A stretch of DNA of 64,000 nt from Litomosoides sigmodontis (taxonomy: Eukaryota; Nematoda; Chromadorea; Rhabditida; Onchocercidae), in contig OY718805.1 of NCBI GenBank assembly GCA_963070105.1, positions 7,918,001 to 7,982,000 of the forward strand. The letters run 5' to 3'. Shown here piece by piece: positions 1 through 23,005 of this stretch (position 1 is the first letter of the stretch; each line of letters opens with the position of its first letter). The position numbers and the translations under genes are program-made. Under the pieces are notes generated by a model that saw only the letters and a program-made list of their open reading frames with translations, was not told where the DNA came from and did not search any database.

Positions 1-87
1 TATTATCACTTAAACAATGCAGTACGAGTAATTGTAGTTAGCAAATATTAAGAGCATTTTGTCCATTCAAGTTAATATATTTTGCAG

Positions 88-1877
88 TTGAAAACTATCC
101 TGAGTTTCCTACCGAAACAGCGCCAAACTCTGCTGTTTAGTGCTACAATTACATCAGCATTAAGTCAGCTACATCAGGTGATCTTTTCGAAATTCTTTTT
201 TTACAGGAAGAACAACTATTAAGTAGATGCGCATGACATCGTTTGTAATTGTTTGCTGTTATATTTCAGGTATCAATTAAAAAGCCATACTTTTTCGAAG
301 ACAAAAGTGAAATTGCTACGGTTGACAAGCTGGAGCAAAAATACGTGCTTTGTCCATGTGCTGTAAAAGATGCGTATTTAGTTTACGTTGTAAAGAACTT
401 TCATGAAAAATATCCAGATAGCTTAATTTTGATATTTTCACACACATGCCGTGAATGTCAGGCGCTGGCAATTATGTTCCATGGATTGGGATTCCAGGTT
501 CTGTCTTTACACGTTGAATTAATGAGAAAAAAAAAGAGAGAAATGATGCCTTATTGGAGCATGTAGTTTTTTACTAAAATTTTTTTTTGAATATGAATGC
601 CATTCCATAAGATTTGTGTTTCATCTGGAGTTTTAGAACTGGAACTTAAATTTGAGGTGCTTGCGGTATTTATAAGATTAAGGTTAATTACTAACCGAAT
701 AATAGAAAAATTCCAGGTCGGATCATTGCATTCTCAGATATCTCAGCAGGAAAGAACATCCTCTTTAACAAAATTCCGATCTGGCCGTATAAAAATTTTA
801 ATATGCACAGATGTCGCATCACGTGGACTTGACATACCTCATGTAAAGTTTTACCACAAAGATTATCTTGGTTCATATGGGTTTACAGAAACCTTGGTGT
901 TGCAAGCCGTTATTTTCTTAGATTTATACATGCTGTACAAATAGCGGTATATTGATGAATTTAAATTTTTGTAATTCTCGGATTTTATAGTTATATAATT
1001 CAGGTTGATCTAGTTGTCAATCACAATGTACCACAAAATCCGAAAACTTATATACACCGTGTTGGTCGTTCAGCTCGCGCTGGAAGATTCGGTTGTGCAC
1101 TTGTATTTGTCACTCAATATGATATATTCTTGCTTCAGGAGATTGAAAAAGTAATCAAGAAAAAATTGGATAAGCTTGTTATCAGGGATAAAAAGGTTAT
1201 CATCTATTACATTTTTCCTGAAAAAAGAGTTAACTTCATCAAATTTCAATTACCTGAGAATTTTGGATGATTAGAAGAGTCACTGCAGGTAACGCAGTAT
1301 GTGACACAAGTGCTAGTAACAAAACGGGAAGCTGAAATTAAACTGGATCAACAAAATTTCGGTGAACGGAAAGCAATCAATAAGCGAAAAGAAATGCTAA
1401 TCGCTGGACTGGATCCTGATGAGGTTGAAAGAACCCTGAAAATGCAACTTGAACAAAGGTAAAATGTTGCTGCAATATAATAGAAATAGAATGGAATATG
1501 TTATATAGACATTACTTGTCACGCACGTAAAGCTTTTTTGTAACATAGAAAGGTGGTGAACGGATTTCTTAGATGAAACGAATTTACAATGACAGTATGG
1601 TTTGGTTGGAAAGCTTTCCTTTGCGAAAATGATTTGAACATAAAGTTTAGTCAGATAACTCCATTGCATAAATGCGGGAAATATGAAAAATTATGAATAC
1701 CTGCCATCATCATATTTATGCAGCAAACTTTTTCCATAGGTCTGCTTTCATATTCTTTTTATTTTTTTATGCATTTTCAGGAAGCAGATAGGAAAGAAAA
1801 GACGAAAGCAACTGGAAAAAATTATTGACAAACGGGGATTGAAAAAGGATAAAAGGAAAATCAAATCTAAAGGATAA
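88..1877 (+). CDS. DDX49: DEAD-box ATP-dependent RNA helicase, DDX49/Dbp8 type (3' part)
   Basis: Exons 88-177, 270-497, 717-842, 1004-1195, 1289-1458 and 1781-1877 join in phase with GT-AG introns into the last 300 residues; the 5' part lies before the window. Visible helicase features in order: motif III in [11 protein letters not shown], the start of domain 2 ([15 protein letters not shown]), [10 protein letters not shown], motif [14 protein letters not shown], and motif [15 protein letters not shown]. The run after motif VI (FVTQYDI), the EIKLD and INKRK segments and a Lys/Arg-rich tail match the DDX49/Dbp8 subfamily as I know it. That family acts in the nucleolus in small-subunit pre-rRNA processing. 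The Q motif, Walker A and DEAD box are off the left edge. A sister nucleolar helicase such as DDX47 is possible, but the C-terminal pattern favours DDX49. Confidence 0.88.
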
Positions 1878-2922
1878 CTGCTTGAGTAATGTCATCAAAG
1901 AGCAAGCTTAAATTTGTTTTGTTTTTTTCTAATACGGAATTCATTATCTACTTTTTGTTATTTCATTGTGGCAAAGCGGAAGTGAACACTTTCAATTCTG
2001 GAGGAAGAGTGAAGGCTAATATGAGTGGAAATGATGTTGAAATCCAGTTTTTTTAACGCCAACTAAATCCTATTTTTCTAAATGTACATAATGCACTTGA
2101 ATCGCTTTTTGGAATGTTTCATTTAGAACAGGTTTTCGCCTAAATTGTAAAGTGACATTAATCGATTAAGCGACAAGAGATCTGTTAATTTTTTATTTGT
2201 TGTTCTGCTAAATTTGGGTTTTGATGACATTTATTAAAGCAATTCATGAAAACTCTTCTACAAAGTTATTTCTGGAAACATTGTTTCTTCGATTATTTTA
2301 TGTATACAAATATATATATCGAATTTACTAGGGACCAGTTTTTTCTTGCTTTTTAAAAATAAAAGTTTTTTTTTGTCATTTTGTGTTTTCAAACTAACCA
2401 ATCATAAATACCATTCTTCAATCGTTCCACATCACCACTATTCCTTTAATGCTAGTTTTTCATGGTGAATTTTGCCCAGAAGAGAGAGAAAGATGGAAGA
2501 GATAGATGAATATTCCAATGATTCGTCGAATTCACTTCGTTCCTTCTCATTAGAACTATAAAAAAGAGAAAGAAATACGAGAATTTAATTTTTGTGAATC
2601 ATTGCTGAAAGCACTTACAATTGATTGATCGTTTTTTTCTGTCTGTAGCTTCCCTTCCAATTAATTTTCACATGAAAATAGACACTAATTTTTCTTTTTT
2701 TCAATTAATCAATTAAATGATACGGTCATTTATGCGATTTAAATCAAAGAAAATATAGTTTGTGGTGGCTGTAATTAACTTACTGTATCATCAACGTGAT
2801 ACTGCTTAATCGTACGCTCGCAAATATTTTCATTCTTTTGCAATGTTTACATTATGTTGCATTGATAATAGAACATAACAACGTGTTCCATATCATCCTT
2901 ATCAATGACCACACGTTATCAG

Positions 2923-2953
<31 letters not shown>

Positions 2954-3707
2954 ACGCACACGCATATGCATCCCATCGATACATCGAAGGCACAGTTCAA
3001 CGAGGAGAAGTGGAGCGCGAAGAGGAGTTCATGAATCAGAAGTATCTCCCGCCTCGCCGTGCAACGTTTCACACTGTTTCTATTTTCCACTTATCTGCAC
3101 TTCTCCGCCTCTCTTCCCTCCCCACTATCATTGGTGGTGTGCGTAGTGGTCGAGGATAGAACGGTTGTGATGAGAGGAAGGATTGTAGGAAGTACTCTGT
3201 GTTGACCTTTGACAAGGATGATTTTTTATTGATACATTGTGGACATTCCCAACTGATATGACTATTATGTGTTTCAATTTTATTGCTTTCAATTTAAAAT
3301 GTTGATGAAATAAAATTTGCATATTCTGTTAATTTGTTGAATTAAAAGTCACTTTCATTTCATTTTTACTTGTTTTGGTTGTGTAGGTGAGATGAAGTGC
3401 AGTTGCATTCGAGTTCATGCATTAGTTTTCCTAGTATTTAAGTGGAATTGTAGGAAATTTCAATTAGATTAAATCAATTCATATTCTCTATACGTGCCCT
3501 AAAGTTTTGTAAATTATACAATTGTTAGGTAATTGTGTAGATTGTGCCACTTTGATAGAATTGTAAATGTTTTTGGAGTGATTATGATCATTTATGAGTA
3601 TTTGCACGTTCACGTTCTCTTCATATCCACGGTCGTTATTTTCAGGTTTTTGTGGTTGAAGCTTTACGAGTTACATTAAACAAATAATTCACTATATTAG
3701 TTATAAA
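1878..3707. other. intergenic region with CA-rich microsatellite
   Basis: No convincing exon lies between the helicase stop and the PDHB start. It holds a (CA)n/(CGCACA)n tract at about 2922-2963. AATAAAAG near 2358 is a possible poly(A) signal for the helicase. The only longer open frames run through the CA repeat and look like chance. Confidence 0.6.
3636..3650 (+). promoter_or_regulatory. possible spliced-leader trans-splice acceptor of PDHB
   Basis: GTTATTTTCAG ends at 3645, about 62 bases before the PDHB ATG, with no matching donor needed for the coding frame. It fits a nematode outron acceptor or an ordinary 5'UTR intron acceptor. This is inferred from sequence only. Confidence 0.35.
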
Positions 3708-6149
3708 ATGGCATTAAATAAATTAATTGGAACAGTTGGTCGTCTCTCTGCAAGGAATGTTTTCCAAATTGGACAAAAGTTTGCTGCATCAACGATGACC
3801 GTACGTGACGCACTCTCGATGGCGTTAGACGAGGAGTTAGCGCATGATGATCGAGTTTTTTTACTAGGCGAAGAAGTTGGACATTACGATGGCGCTTACA
3901 AGGTACCTATATAATATTGCTTTACTACTACTTGAAGTCTCAGAATTAATTTAATATCTAAATTTCAGCAGTGCTATTTCATTTCAAGTTATGCACTTTG
4001 TGACCGAAAGACGTGAAAGAAGAGATTTGCATTTCCTGGTTTTTTGAGTTATTTAATGATTTTTTAAAGTTCACTTGCAATGTGACACCTTCTCCTTTAA
4101 CATTGAGAGAAAGAATCTATGAGTTTTTTATTTAATTTTTTTCTTAGTGGTCCATGACAGATTAACTTATATTAACAAAAATAATGCAAATACGTTTAAG
4201 ATAGAAATTATTGTTCTTTTTTAACGATACGCATCTAAAAGAGCAAAAATACATAAATAGTCGTCGTTGTTGGTTTATTTTTTGATGTGTTTGCAGGCGA
4301 CGAAACATTCGTATGTATGTGCCACTTCTTTGTTTGTTTTTTATTTCACCAACATTTATACGTGTCAAAAGTTGAATGGTCTTTTTTTCAAGATTTCGAG
4401 AGGATTGATGCGTAAATTTGGCGATTCTCGTGTAATTGATACTCCAATTACGGAAGCAGGCTTTTGCGGCTTAGCAGTTGGAGCAGCATTTGCAGGTCTT
4501 CGTCCGATTTGTGAATTCATGACTTACAACTTTTCTATGCAATGTATCGATCAGATTATAAATAGTGCAGCTAAGACATATTATATGTCAGCGGGTCAGG
4601 TAAGCACCTTTGTTAATTCATCTTGCTTCGGTTTTTTTTTCCATTATGTTCTAAATGCTTAAAACGAAAGCCTGAAAGATTACATGCAGAATGTAGTAAC
4701 TTTGAAAGAGAAAAGAAAATATAATTTGTTTTCTATTTAATTTAATACGAAAAGAAAACTGGAAAACGATTGTACTAGTCAATATTATGTTGGACATCCA
4801 ATCAGCATTATGTTAGACATACAAAATTTTTAGCTGTCTTGTCCAATTGTTTTTCGTGGGCCAAATGGAGCAGCTGCAGGTGTTGCAGCACAACACAGTC
4901 AAGACTTCTCTGTATGGTATGCCCACTGTCCTGGATTAAAGGTATTCTTAGTTCATTTTTTGCATCCTGTCTTGCGTCTTTTGCTTAGTTTAAAGCTAAT
5001 TTTTGTATGCCTTAAATTTCGTGTTCACAGCAGTATTGATTTAGTTGATGTTTCTGATTATCAAATGTTTTAGGCTGTATAGTCTGACAGTTGTATTCGA
5101 AGCTGTTCGTTATCTGTTGTTCCCTACAAAACACTGTTTAACTTAAAAATTTTTTAATGCAGAGTGATATGAAGTAATTAAGGTGCTTCATCTTTTAATT
5201 TTTAGGTTGTAGCACCTTATTCCTCTGAAGATGCAAAAGGTTTGCTAAAGTCAGCTGTTCGTGATGACAATCCAGGTGGGCCTACTTATGAGATTAATTG
5301 TAGTGTTTATGACATAGGTATGGATTTGATTTTTCCATAGTAAGATCCTTAGTTAGCTTCATTGATTTTTTTTAGTGGTTGTGTTGGAAAATGAATTGTT
5401 ATACAGCGAAACATTCCCAATGTCGGATGAGGCGTTGAAAAATGACTTCATGGTACCTATTGGCAAAGCAAAAATTGAGCGAGAAGGTACAGATATAACG
5501 CTTGTATCATATTCAATTGGATTGGTAACAACAATGAAAGCTGCAGAACAGCTAGCCAAAGAAGGCATAAGCGCTGAGGTAGGTTTACATTTTTCAAGTT
5601 TTTTTCAAGTTAGCTTTGACAGATGGTGTCAGTCCATTAAAGTTGCAAAAAGATGAAATTTCATGAAAATTACTGCCTTACTTAAATTGGGACTTTATTT
5701 AAAAATTAATTTTATTTTTTTAGGTAATTAATCTTCGATCTCTTCGTCCGTTTGACTTTGAAACAGTCAAGAAATCAGTGATGAAGACCCACCATGTAGT
5801 AACTGTTGACAATGGATGGCCGTTTTGCTGCATAGGGTCGGAAATCTGCATGCAGGTTGGCATTTGACGTTTTTGCGCAGCAAAAATTTTTGTCAAACCT
5901 GATTATTGTTTTTATTGTAGCTGATTTAATCGCTCTTTTTATTGTTTGATCATTTGACTGTCGCTTTTTGCCTACTAATGATTTCTGGTTTAGTTGAACG
6001 AGTCGGAAGCATATGATGCTCTGCATGGTCCGGTATATCGAGTAACTGGCACCGATGTTCCAATGCCGTTCAGCGAATCTCTCGAACTTGCAGCGCAGCC
6101 ACAACCGGCTGATGTAGTAAAAATGGCGAAGAGATCATTGAAAAAATGA
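3708..6149 (+). CDS. PDHB: pyruvate dehydrogenase E1 component subunit beta, mitochondrial
   Basis: Seven exons (3708-3902, 4393-4599, 4834-4941, 5206-5275, 5376-5578, 5724-5855, 5994-6149) join in phase to 356 aa, close to the 359 aa of human PDHB. About 25 residues of basic/hydroxylated leader suggest mitochondrial import, then [15 protein letters not shown] starts the mature protein. Conserved blocks include [66 protein letters not shown] and [20 protein letters not shown]. The exon 4/5 junction restores [13 protein letters not shown], which fixes that intron. The last exon gives [15 protein letters not shown]. With E1 alpha it forms the thiamine-diphosphate enzyme that decarboxylates pyruvate in the matrix. 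One variation: [15 protein letters not shown] where the family usually has a glycine-rich GGWPQFGVGAEI run. All introns are GT-AG. Confidence 0.96.
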
Positions 6150-6895
6150 GAGTGTAGGAATAATTCGTATTTACTGCACTGGAATTTCTGGCTGGTGCAG
6201 TACATTCGTCATCGTCTATTTCATAGCTTGCCATAAATTTTGTGTGATCATAGTAAATTTTCCGTAATTTATTTTTACATTATTATGGTGGATTTAGCTC
6301 TCTTTCCACTCTTTTGAAACATATTTGTTTGAAAAGAAGGGAACCGCTCAAGCAGTGTAATAAGACATTTAAATTAAAATAGAGAGGTAGTACCTACAAC
6401 CTACTAACTGAACAACTTTACGTTAAGTAGACCTACAAAGTAAATTTTCTCATAGATTATTTTGGTATAAATGTGAGTTCGTATTTAATGTCCTTTCAGT
6501 AGTTAACTAGAAGTGTTTCGCACAGAGTGTCAATATTTTAAGAATTCGAGGAAAAACGGCAGTCACTCACTAGCGTTACGAGATGCTTTCTTAGTAGTGT
6601 TCGATATTTTACGAGCTTAACAGTCATGATTTTATTGTTTTTGCCGCAGTTAATAACTTCAGCATGGAAGATCCATCCTTGCTACATGTAGTCAGTGATA
6701 ATAAATTTACGTAATACCAGTGATATTTACATGGCGAATAAGGATGATGCAATTTTTGCTTAAGACTAAAGTACCAGAGGGGAGTAACATGGATGTAATA
6801 TACCAAATTCTAAGAAAGCGGTTTTTTCCTTTCTTTTCTTTTCATACTTTAATTGATTTCGGCAGTTGTAGATACAATGAATCACAGATAGTCAA
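6150..6895. other. convergent intergenic region PDHB/EXOC3
   Basis: Holds the 3'UTRs of PDHB (+) and EXOC3 (-). I see no further exon, repeat array or RNA gene here. Confidence 0.55.
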
Positions 6896-16791
<9,896 letters not shown>

Positions 16792-17134
16792 CTGAAAAAA
16801 ACATTCATGCCTATTTTGCTAAAATTATTAATGTACCGTTGCTACCTGTGGAATATACTGCTACAGTAATGCGGAAGAATACGATAATGATGAATTCAAT
16901 TCAATGAAATGTTGCAATAATTAGCATTGGTTAATTAACACCTAATAATCTAAAATTAGCATTGATGAAATGTGAAGCAGTGAAATCAATCTACATTTTT
17001 AATAGATTGCAGGGAAATGATTTTAGAGTAATATGAAATGACTATGTAATAAGTGCTTTAGGATGAACAAATAATTACTGTTGCTTTTTGAATTGTAAAA
17101 TTTGCAAAATTATTCCGCTATATTTACGATTTTG

Positions 17135-17236
<102 letters not shown>

Positions 17237-17494
17237 TATATATGTCCTTAGTGGTAATGAGAGAGAGAGGATTGAAATAATTCACAAACAACATTTTTCC
17301 GTCGTTTCTTTAAATCAAGCATAATGTGAACTGCAAATAAAATATTAAAAACCTCACGACATACTCAATTCCAATCCTAAACAAGTTTTTTTTTTCTTGC
17401 AAAATCAAACTTCTTAAGAATAATCACGAAGCGAAGTAGTGTTCAATTAATAGTTTAAATAAAAATGAAAAGTGAATTATAAATGCAAGAATTA

Positions 17495-17646
<152 letters not shown>

Positions 17647-18924
17647 AAGTAAGAGTAAATGAAATTAGAAAATTTCGAGCTGTTAATAAAAATAGTTGAG
17701 TGGAAGCAGACAGATGACAATGTGTCACGATCACGAAGTATGCTGTACAATTTCCTTTTTTTTTTAATTCATTTAAATTGGCACTGCTGGTTTATTTGAA
17801 TGAGCGGTGTCAACAGTGTTAGATGGCAGTTGTCGCTGTCGTAAAGAAGTTATGAGTGGATAGTGTGAAACTATTGTGAAGTATATTTAAATAGATAAAC
17901 ATTGAAATGAAATTTATCACTTTTAGCCTTTTTTCTACTTTTAGTAGTATATGATTTGTGTGTGTATGTATGTGCTAATTGATTATGATAATTTGTTCAA
18001 TTACAATTAAATTTCCAATTCTGATTTTAAATCTCAATGTAATTACAATTAAATTTTACAATTAAATTTTTTTCAAATAATCCTTTTTCAACTCTTTTTG
18101 GTATGATGAAAGACAACTTGAAGACTTTTCCATATTTCTTCATACTATATTTTAAGTAAAAAATAAATTTACAAGCATAAAAATTGAAATTTGCAACTTA
18201 ATTTTTACTTTTCCATTGTTCTAATTTTTTTCCACTTCACTTCCACTTGACCTCTTTTATGCCTTTTTCTGAATAACGAAGATAATGAAAGTTTTACCCA
18301 CTGATTTCCTTTCGTTCTATTTTTGCACTCTTTAAACTTATTATTCAATGTCAGGGTGAAAATAATTTTCTTTTTGCAACACACTTAAAATTTTTCAATT
18401 AATTAATGATTGCAAGTGCAATCAAGCAAATTCACAAATTTCATTTTAGTTATTTAAATTCGCAAATATGCATTTAAGAATCTATTAGTGATCACTCTCA
18501 TATGAGTAACCAATTTCACTTAAATTAATTAATTAAATAATCAAAAAAGGAACGTGACCTAGGTGTAGATGAATATGTCAAAATAATTCCCATTCAATAG
18601 AACTGGTTAAAAGCAATACATCAATATATATATTTTTTTAAATCGTTCATTTAAATAATTACTACACAGATAATTTTAGTCATTTTCACTACGTAGGTAA
18701 AAAAACACGGCAATAAACTTCAAAAATTGAAATGATACTTAATTAACATGGCTCATTCACGTGTGGAAAGTATTTCACGTACATTTATGGAAGAGAAATT
18801 AATTGTCAAAAGGTTTTTTCCTATTACTAATAATTAATGCTAACGCTTTAACGAGTACAAATAGGTAAATATCGCTTCTTTTTGATGAACTGAATAAGAG
18901 TGAAGCGAAAAAAAAAAGACTTAC

Positions 18925-18985
18925 AATTTTGATGAATCGATTTACAACTGCTTGCCGTACCATAACGAATGGATTTAATTTCATT
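18925..18985 (-). CDS. candidate 5' coding exon of the EXOC3 transcript
   Basis: On the minus strand a TTGTTAG acceptor precedes an open exon encoding KLNPFVMVRQAVVNRFIKI, then a perfect GTAAGT donor. It ends in phase 0, which matches the phase-0 start of the EXOC3 exon at 16791. I do not recognise the sequence as the Sec6 N-terminus, so membership rests on phase and strand alone. Confidence 0.4.
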
Positions 18986-19821
18986 CTAACAAGATAGAGA
19001 GAGAGAGGGAGAGAGAGAGAGAGAGAGGAGAATAAGATGGAGAGGTATTATTTATCTATGCATAGGTGTAGTGATTTGAAAAAAAAAAAGTGGGTTATAT
19101 AAATGGGCAATTTTAATTTCTTCTTTTTTCTTTTTCCTTCGATAAATAAGGAATACTACAGAAATAAAATTGCTATCACTTTGATGACGCATATTTATAT
19201 TGTAATTTAGTCTCTCTACTCCCGTTTTTTTTTGAAATTTGAAGGTCAAAATATAAAATCTATCATATTTTAAATGCACTCAAACAGCTAACTAATAATG
19301 ACATATAAACGGGGAAAGAATTAAAAAATAGAGAGACACAGAGACAGAAAGAGAGAGAGAGGAAAAAAGTGTTCTCGTGATTTTATTTATTATGAAAAAA
19401 ACGAAAAACTAACTCACTTTACAAATTATTTAATTCATCCTGCAAAATACATCATTGATGGAATCAGAGTGAAGTAGCCAAGGATGCTATTTTTTTGCTA
19501 AATTGAAAAAAAAGGCAGAATGCTTGAAACTAAAGTTAATTTTAAATCATAAGTTAAAACGGTAGTGATGAATGATAATTATGCAAATTAGAAAACATAA
19601 TTGTGAGTTGACGGATGACGTAAATAAGGAATTGATAAATTAAAAATAGAGCTAGCTATCGTATTCATTTTGATATGACAAAAAGTAAGTATAGTAAAAT
19701 TACTTTATAGTAATTAAATAAGTAGTTATTAAATAATGAATGATTGGTGTGAATGCAGTTTTGCAAAAAATAAAATATTTTATGCGCATACAAAGGGATG
19801 CTTGAATGATTAGGTCCATAC

Positions 19822-19903
19822 TTATCAAGTAAGTAATGAAATATCGGAATTAATGTTTCGCATGAAATCATCGTACATTCAGTGATAACGTCTCTGACAC
19901 ACG
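19822..19903 (-). CDS. candidate 5' coding exon, EXOC3 or a separate minus-strand gene
   Basis: Minus-strand open exon with acceptor TTTCAATTAG and donor AA|GTATGG, encoding CVRDVITECTMISCE and LIPIFHYLLD. It ends in phase 2, and the next candidate exon (18985) begins with the single base needed. The residue make-up looks coding, but I do not recognise a domain. A further in-phase candidate lies at about 23709-23753 (ILNFNNIIFASA, donor GTGAGA). Confidence 0.35.
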
Positions 19904-19985
19904 CTAATTGAAATTTTGAATAAATAATTGAGCAAGTTTAATAATGTGTGCTTTAATTTGACCTGAAATATTGTACACATGTAAA

Positions 19986-21660
19986 ATCTTACTCAAAAAA
20001 AGAAAGAGAAAAGATAAAAAGGAAGGAAAGAAATTTCCAAAACAGTAAAACAAAAAGAAAGGAACAGATTAAAGTAATAATTTTAACAAAAAAAAAAACA
20101 ACAGAAAAAATGTAGCCATCTTTTTGCACTATTCAATTAGCATCCAACAAATAAATAAATATAAAACGCTAAGGGCAAAATATATTTATGCTATTTGAAG
20201 TTTCGTTTTTGACCGATACGAATAAATTTCAAACTTTTAGCTTGTCGTTTTTTTTTTTCTGAAGAAAAAATGCAAAATCAAATTTTTGTGAAGGAAAAAA
20301 AAACAGCAACGTTCTTTCGTCGAAAATTTTGAAAGAGGGGTGGTTTAAAAAGGAAAAAAAATTCTCTAAACATTTAATATTCCTAAATTTTTTACACTTC
20401 AGGAAGAAGTTTATTTCTATGCAAATATTTATTTAACAAAGCATTACCATATAGCGTTTAACTCCTATCGCTTAAGCATTCTTCACTAATGCCTCATTTA
20501 TCATTCCTTCAATTTCATTTCATTATTTTCAAAACAGAAATGCTATGATAGCATACATTTCTTTTAATTTGTAACTTTTCACAAAAAGTTTGCTTCCTCT
20601 CCGCAATGAAATGTGTTTGCGTTTTTTTTTGTTTTACAAACTCAGTGATCATAGCTTTACTAGCTATGGTAGTATGAAAAATTAAACAAATACCTGGAAA
20701 AGTTAATTTAATATTAAAAATTCATCCACTTTTTTGCTTTCAACCCAAAAATATGGGAAGAGATTCGAAGCACTATTGCATTCAATGATCATGCAACTAC
20801 CACTCACCTGATCTTTTCACCTCCATGCTATCAGCTATTAAATTTCACTTTTTACATCTAAATTAACTTTGAGAAAAAAAGAGATACCTATGGAAGTAAA
20901 AAAAATTTAATAATATTAATAATACAAAACAAAGAGAACAAAGAAAAATGCGACAAAATATTTTACATTAAAAAAGAAAAGACACCACTCGATAAAATTG
21001 TTTCACATAACTAATTAGGTATTAACGATAATTGTATAAATAATACATATTCAATAATATTTCTCCGCCAGAGAAATGATCTCCTTCGATGTCTTACAGA
21101 GAGCAGACAAACTGCGCTACCGTCTATTACAGAATCCTCATTGATATCTTACAGACATCTACAAATTGCGCCACACCATTCTGTCACAGTATCTTTATCG
21201 CTGCATATGCAAATGAGATTTAAATATAATAATACAAAACAAAAACATCAATGAATTTATGCGTTAAATATAAAATATCTGCAGTGCGTTCAATGTCTTG
21301 TAGCACAACAAAACCAGCAATAATACCTCTCTGTCTCTCTCTCCCTCTGTCTCTCTTTCTGTCTCTTCCCTTTAAAGTATAGTTTTAATTGTGATTGAAA
21401 TATGATTCAATGCAGATTTTTCATCGGATAGCTTTTTTTTCTTTAAAAGAAAAGAGCACAAAATTATTCATAGAAAGAAAAAACATGCAACGATGGAAAA
21501 ATTTTTATTTGACAATTTTTAGCTAAAATTTTGTTACAAAGAAAAAAAATTGCACCAATTCCTTTCTTTTGCTTGCGTTGAATGCTTTCATAATGAAATT
21601 TGTAGGAAAAAATTAAAATTCATCTGTTTATTTTCTTTTTCATTTTCATCTTCGGTGCAT
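19986..21660. other. AT-rich non-coding stretch (probable intron)
   Basis: A-rich and AG-rich sequence with homopolymers and a CT tract at 21331-21370. I see no supported exon. It separates the candidate minus-strand exons at 19.8 and 23.7 kb and may be intronic. Confidence 0.4.
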
Positions 21661-21662
21661 GA

Positions 21663-23005
21663 TGAACAACAAGCAACAAACAACAAACAACAAACAACAA
21701 ACAACAAACAACAAGCAACAAACAACAAGCAACAAACAACAAACAACAATCAACAAACAACAAACAACAAGCAACAAACAACAAGCAACAAACAACAAGC
21801 AACAAACAACAAGCAACAAACAACAATCAACAAACAACAAACAACAAGCAACAAACAACAAGCAACAAACAACAAGCAACAAACAACAAGCAACAAACAA
21901 CAAGCAACAAACAACAAGCAACAAACAACAAGCAACAAACAACAAGCAACAAACAACAAGCAACAAACAACAAGCAACAAACAACAAGCAACAAACAACA
22001 AGCAACAAACAACAAACAACAAGCAACAAACAACAAGCAACAAACAACAAGCAACAAACAACAAGCAACAAACAACAAGCAACAAACAACAAGCAACAAA
22101 CAACAAGCAACAAACAACAAGCAACAAACAACAAGCAACAAACAACAAGCAACAAACAACAAGCAACAAACAACAAGCAACAAACAACAAGCAACAAACA
22201 ACAAGCAACAAACAACAAGCAACAAACAACAAGCAACAAACAACAAGCAACAAACAACAAGCAACAAACAACAAACAACAAACAACAAGCAACAAACAAC
22301 AAGCAACAAACAACAAGCAACAAACAACAAGCAACAAACAACAAGCAACAAACAACAAGCAACAAACAACAAGCAACAAACAACAAGCAACAAACAACAA
22401 GCAACAAACAACAAGCAACAAACAACAAGCAACAAACAACAAGCAACAAACAACAAGCAACAAACAACAAACAACAAGCAACAAACAACAAACAACAATC
22501 AACAAACAACAATCAACAAACAACAATCAACAAACAACAAGCAACAAACAACAAGCAACAAACAACAAGCAACAAACAACAAGCAACAAACAACAAGCAA
22601 CAAACAACAAGCAACAAACAACAAGCAACAGACAACAAGCAACAAACAACAAGCAACAAACAACAAGCAACAAACAACAAGCAACAAACAACAAGCAACA
22701 AACAACAAGCAACAAACAACAAGCAACAAACAACAAGCAACAAACAACAAGCAACAAACAACAAGCAACAAACAACAAGCAACAAACAACAAGCAACAAA
22801 CAACAAGCAACAAACAACAAGCAACAAACAACAAGCAACAAACAACAAGCAACAAACAACAAGCAACAAACAACAAGCAACAAACAACAAGCAACAAACA
22901 ACAAGCAACAAACAACAAGCAACAAACAACAAGCAACAAACAACAAGCAACAAACAACAAGCAACAAACAACAAACAACAAACAACAATCAACAAACAAC
23001 AACAA
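21663..23005. repeat. 14-bp minisatellite (CAACAAACAACAAG), ~1.34 kb
   Basis: About 95 tandem copies of a 14-bp CAA-derived unit. Variants replace AAGC with AATC or AAAC, near 21748, 21832, 22498-22528 and the 3' end. The unit has no stop codon in several frames on either strand, so Asn-Lys-Gln-Thr frames (+) and Leu-Val-Cys frames (-) stay open. I read these as repeat artefacts, not genes. Confidence 0.97.
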
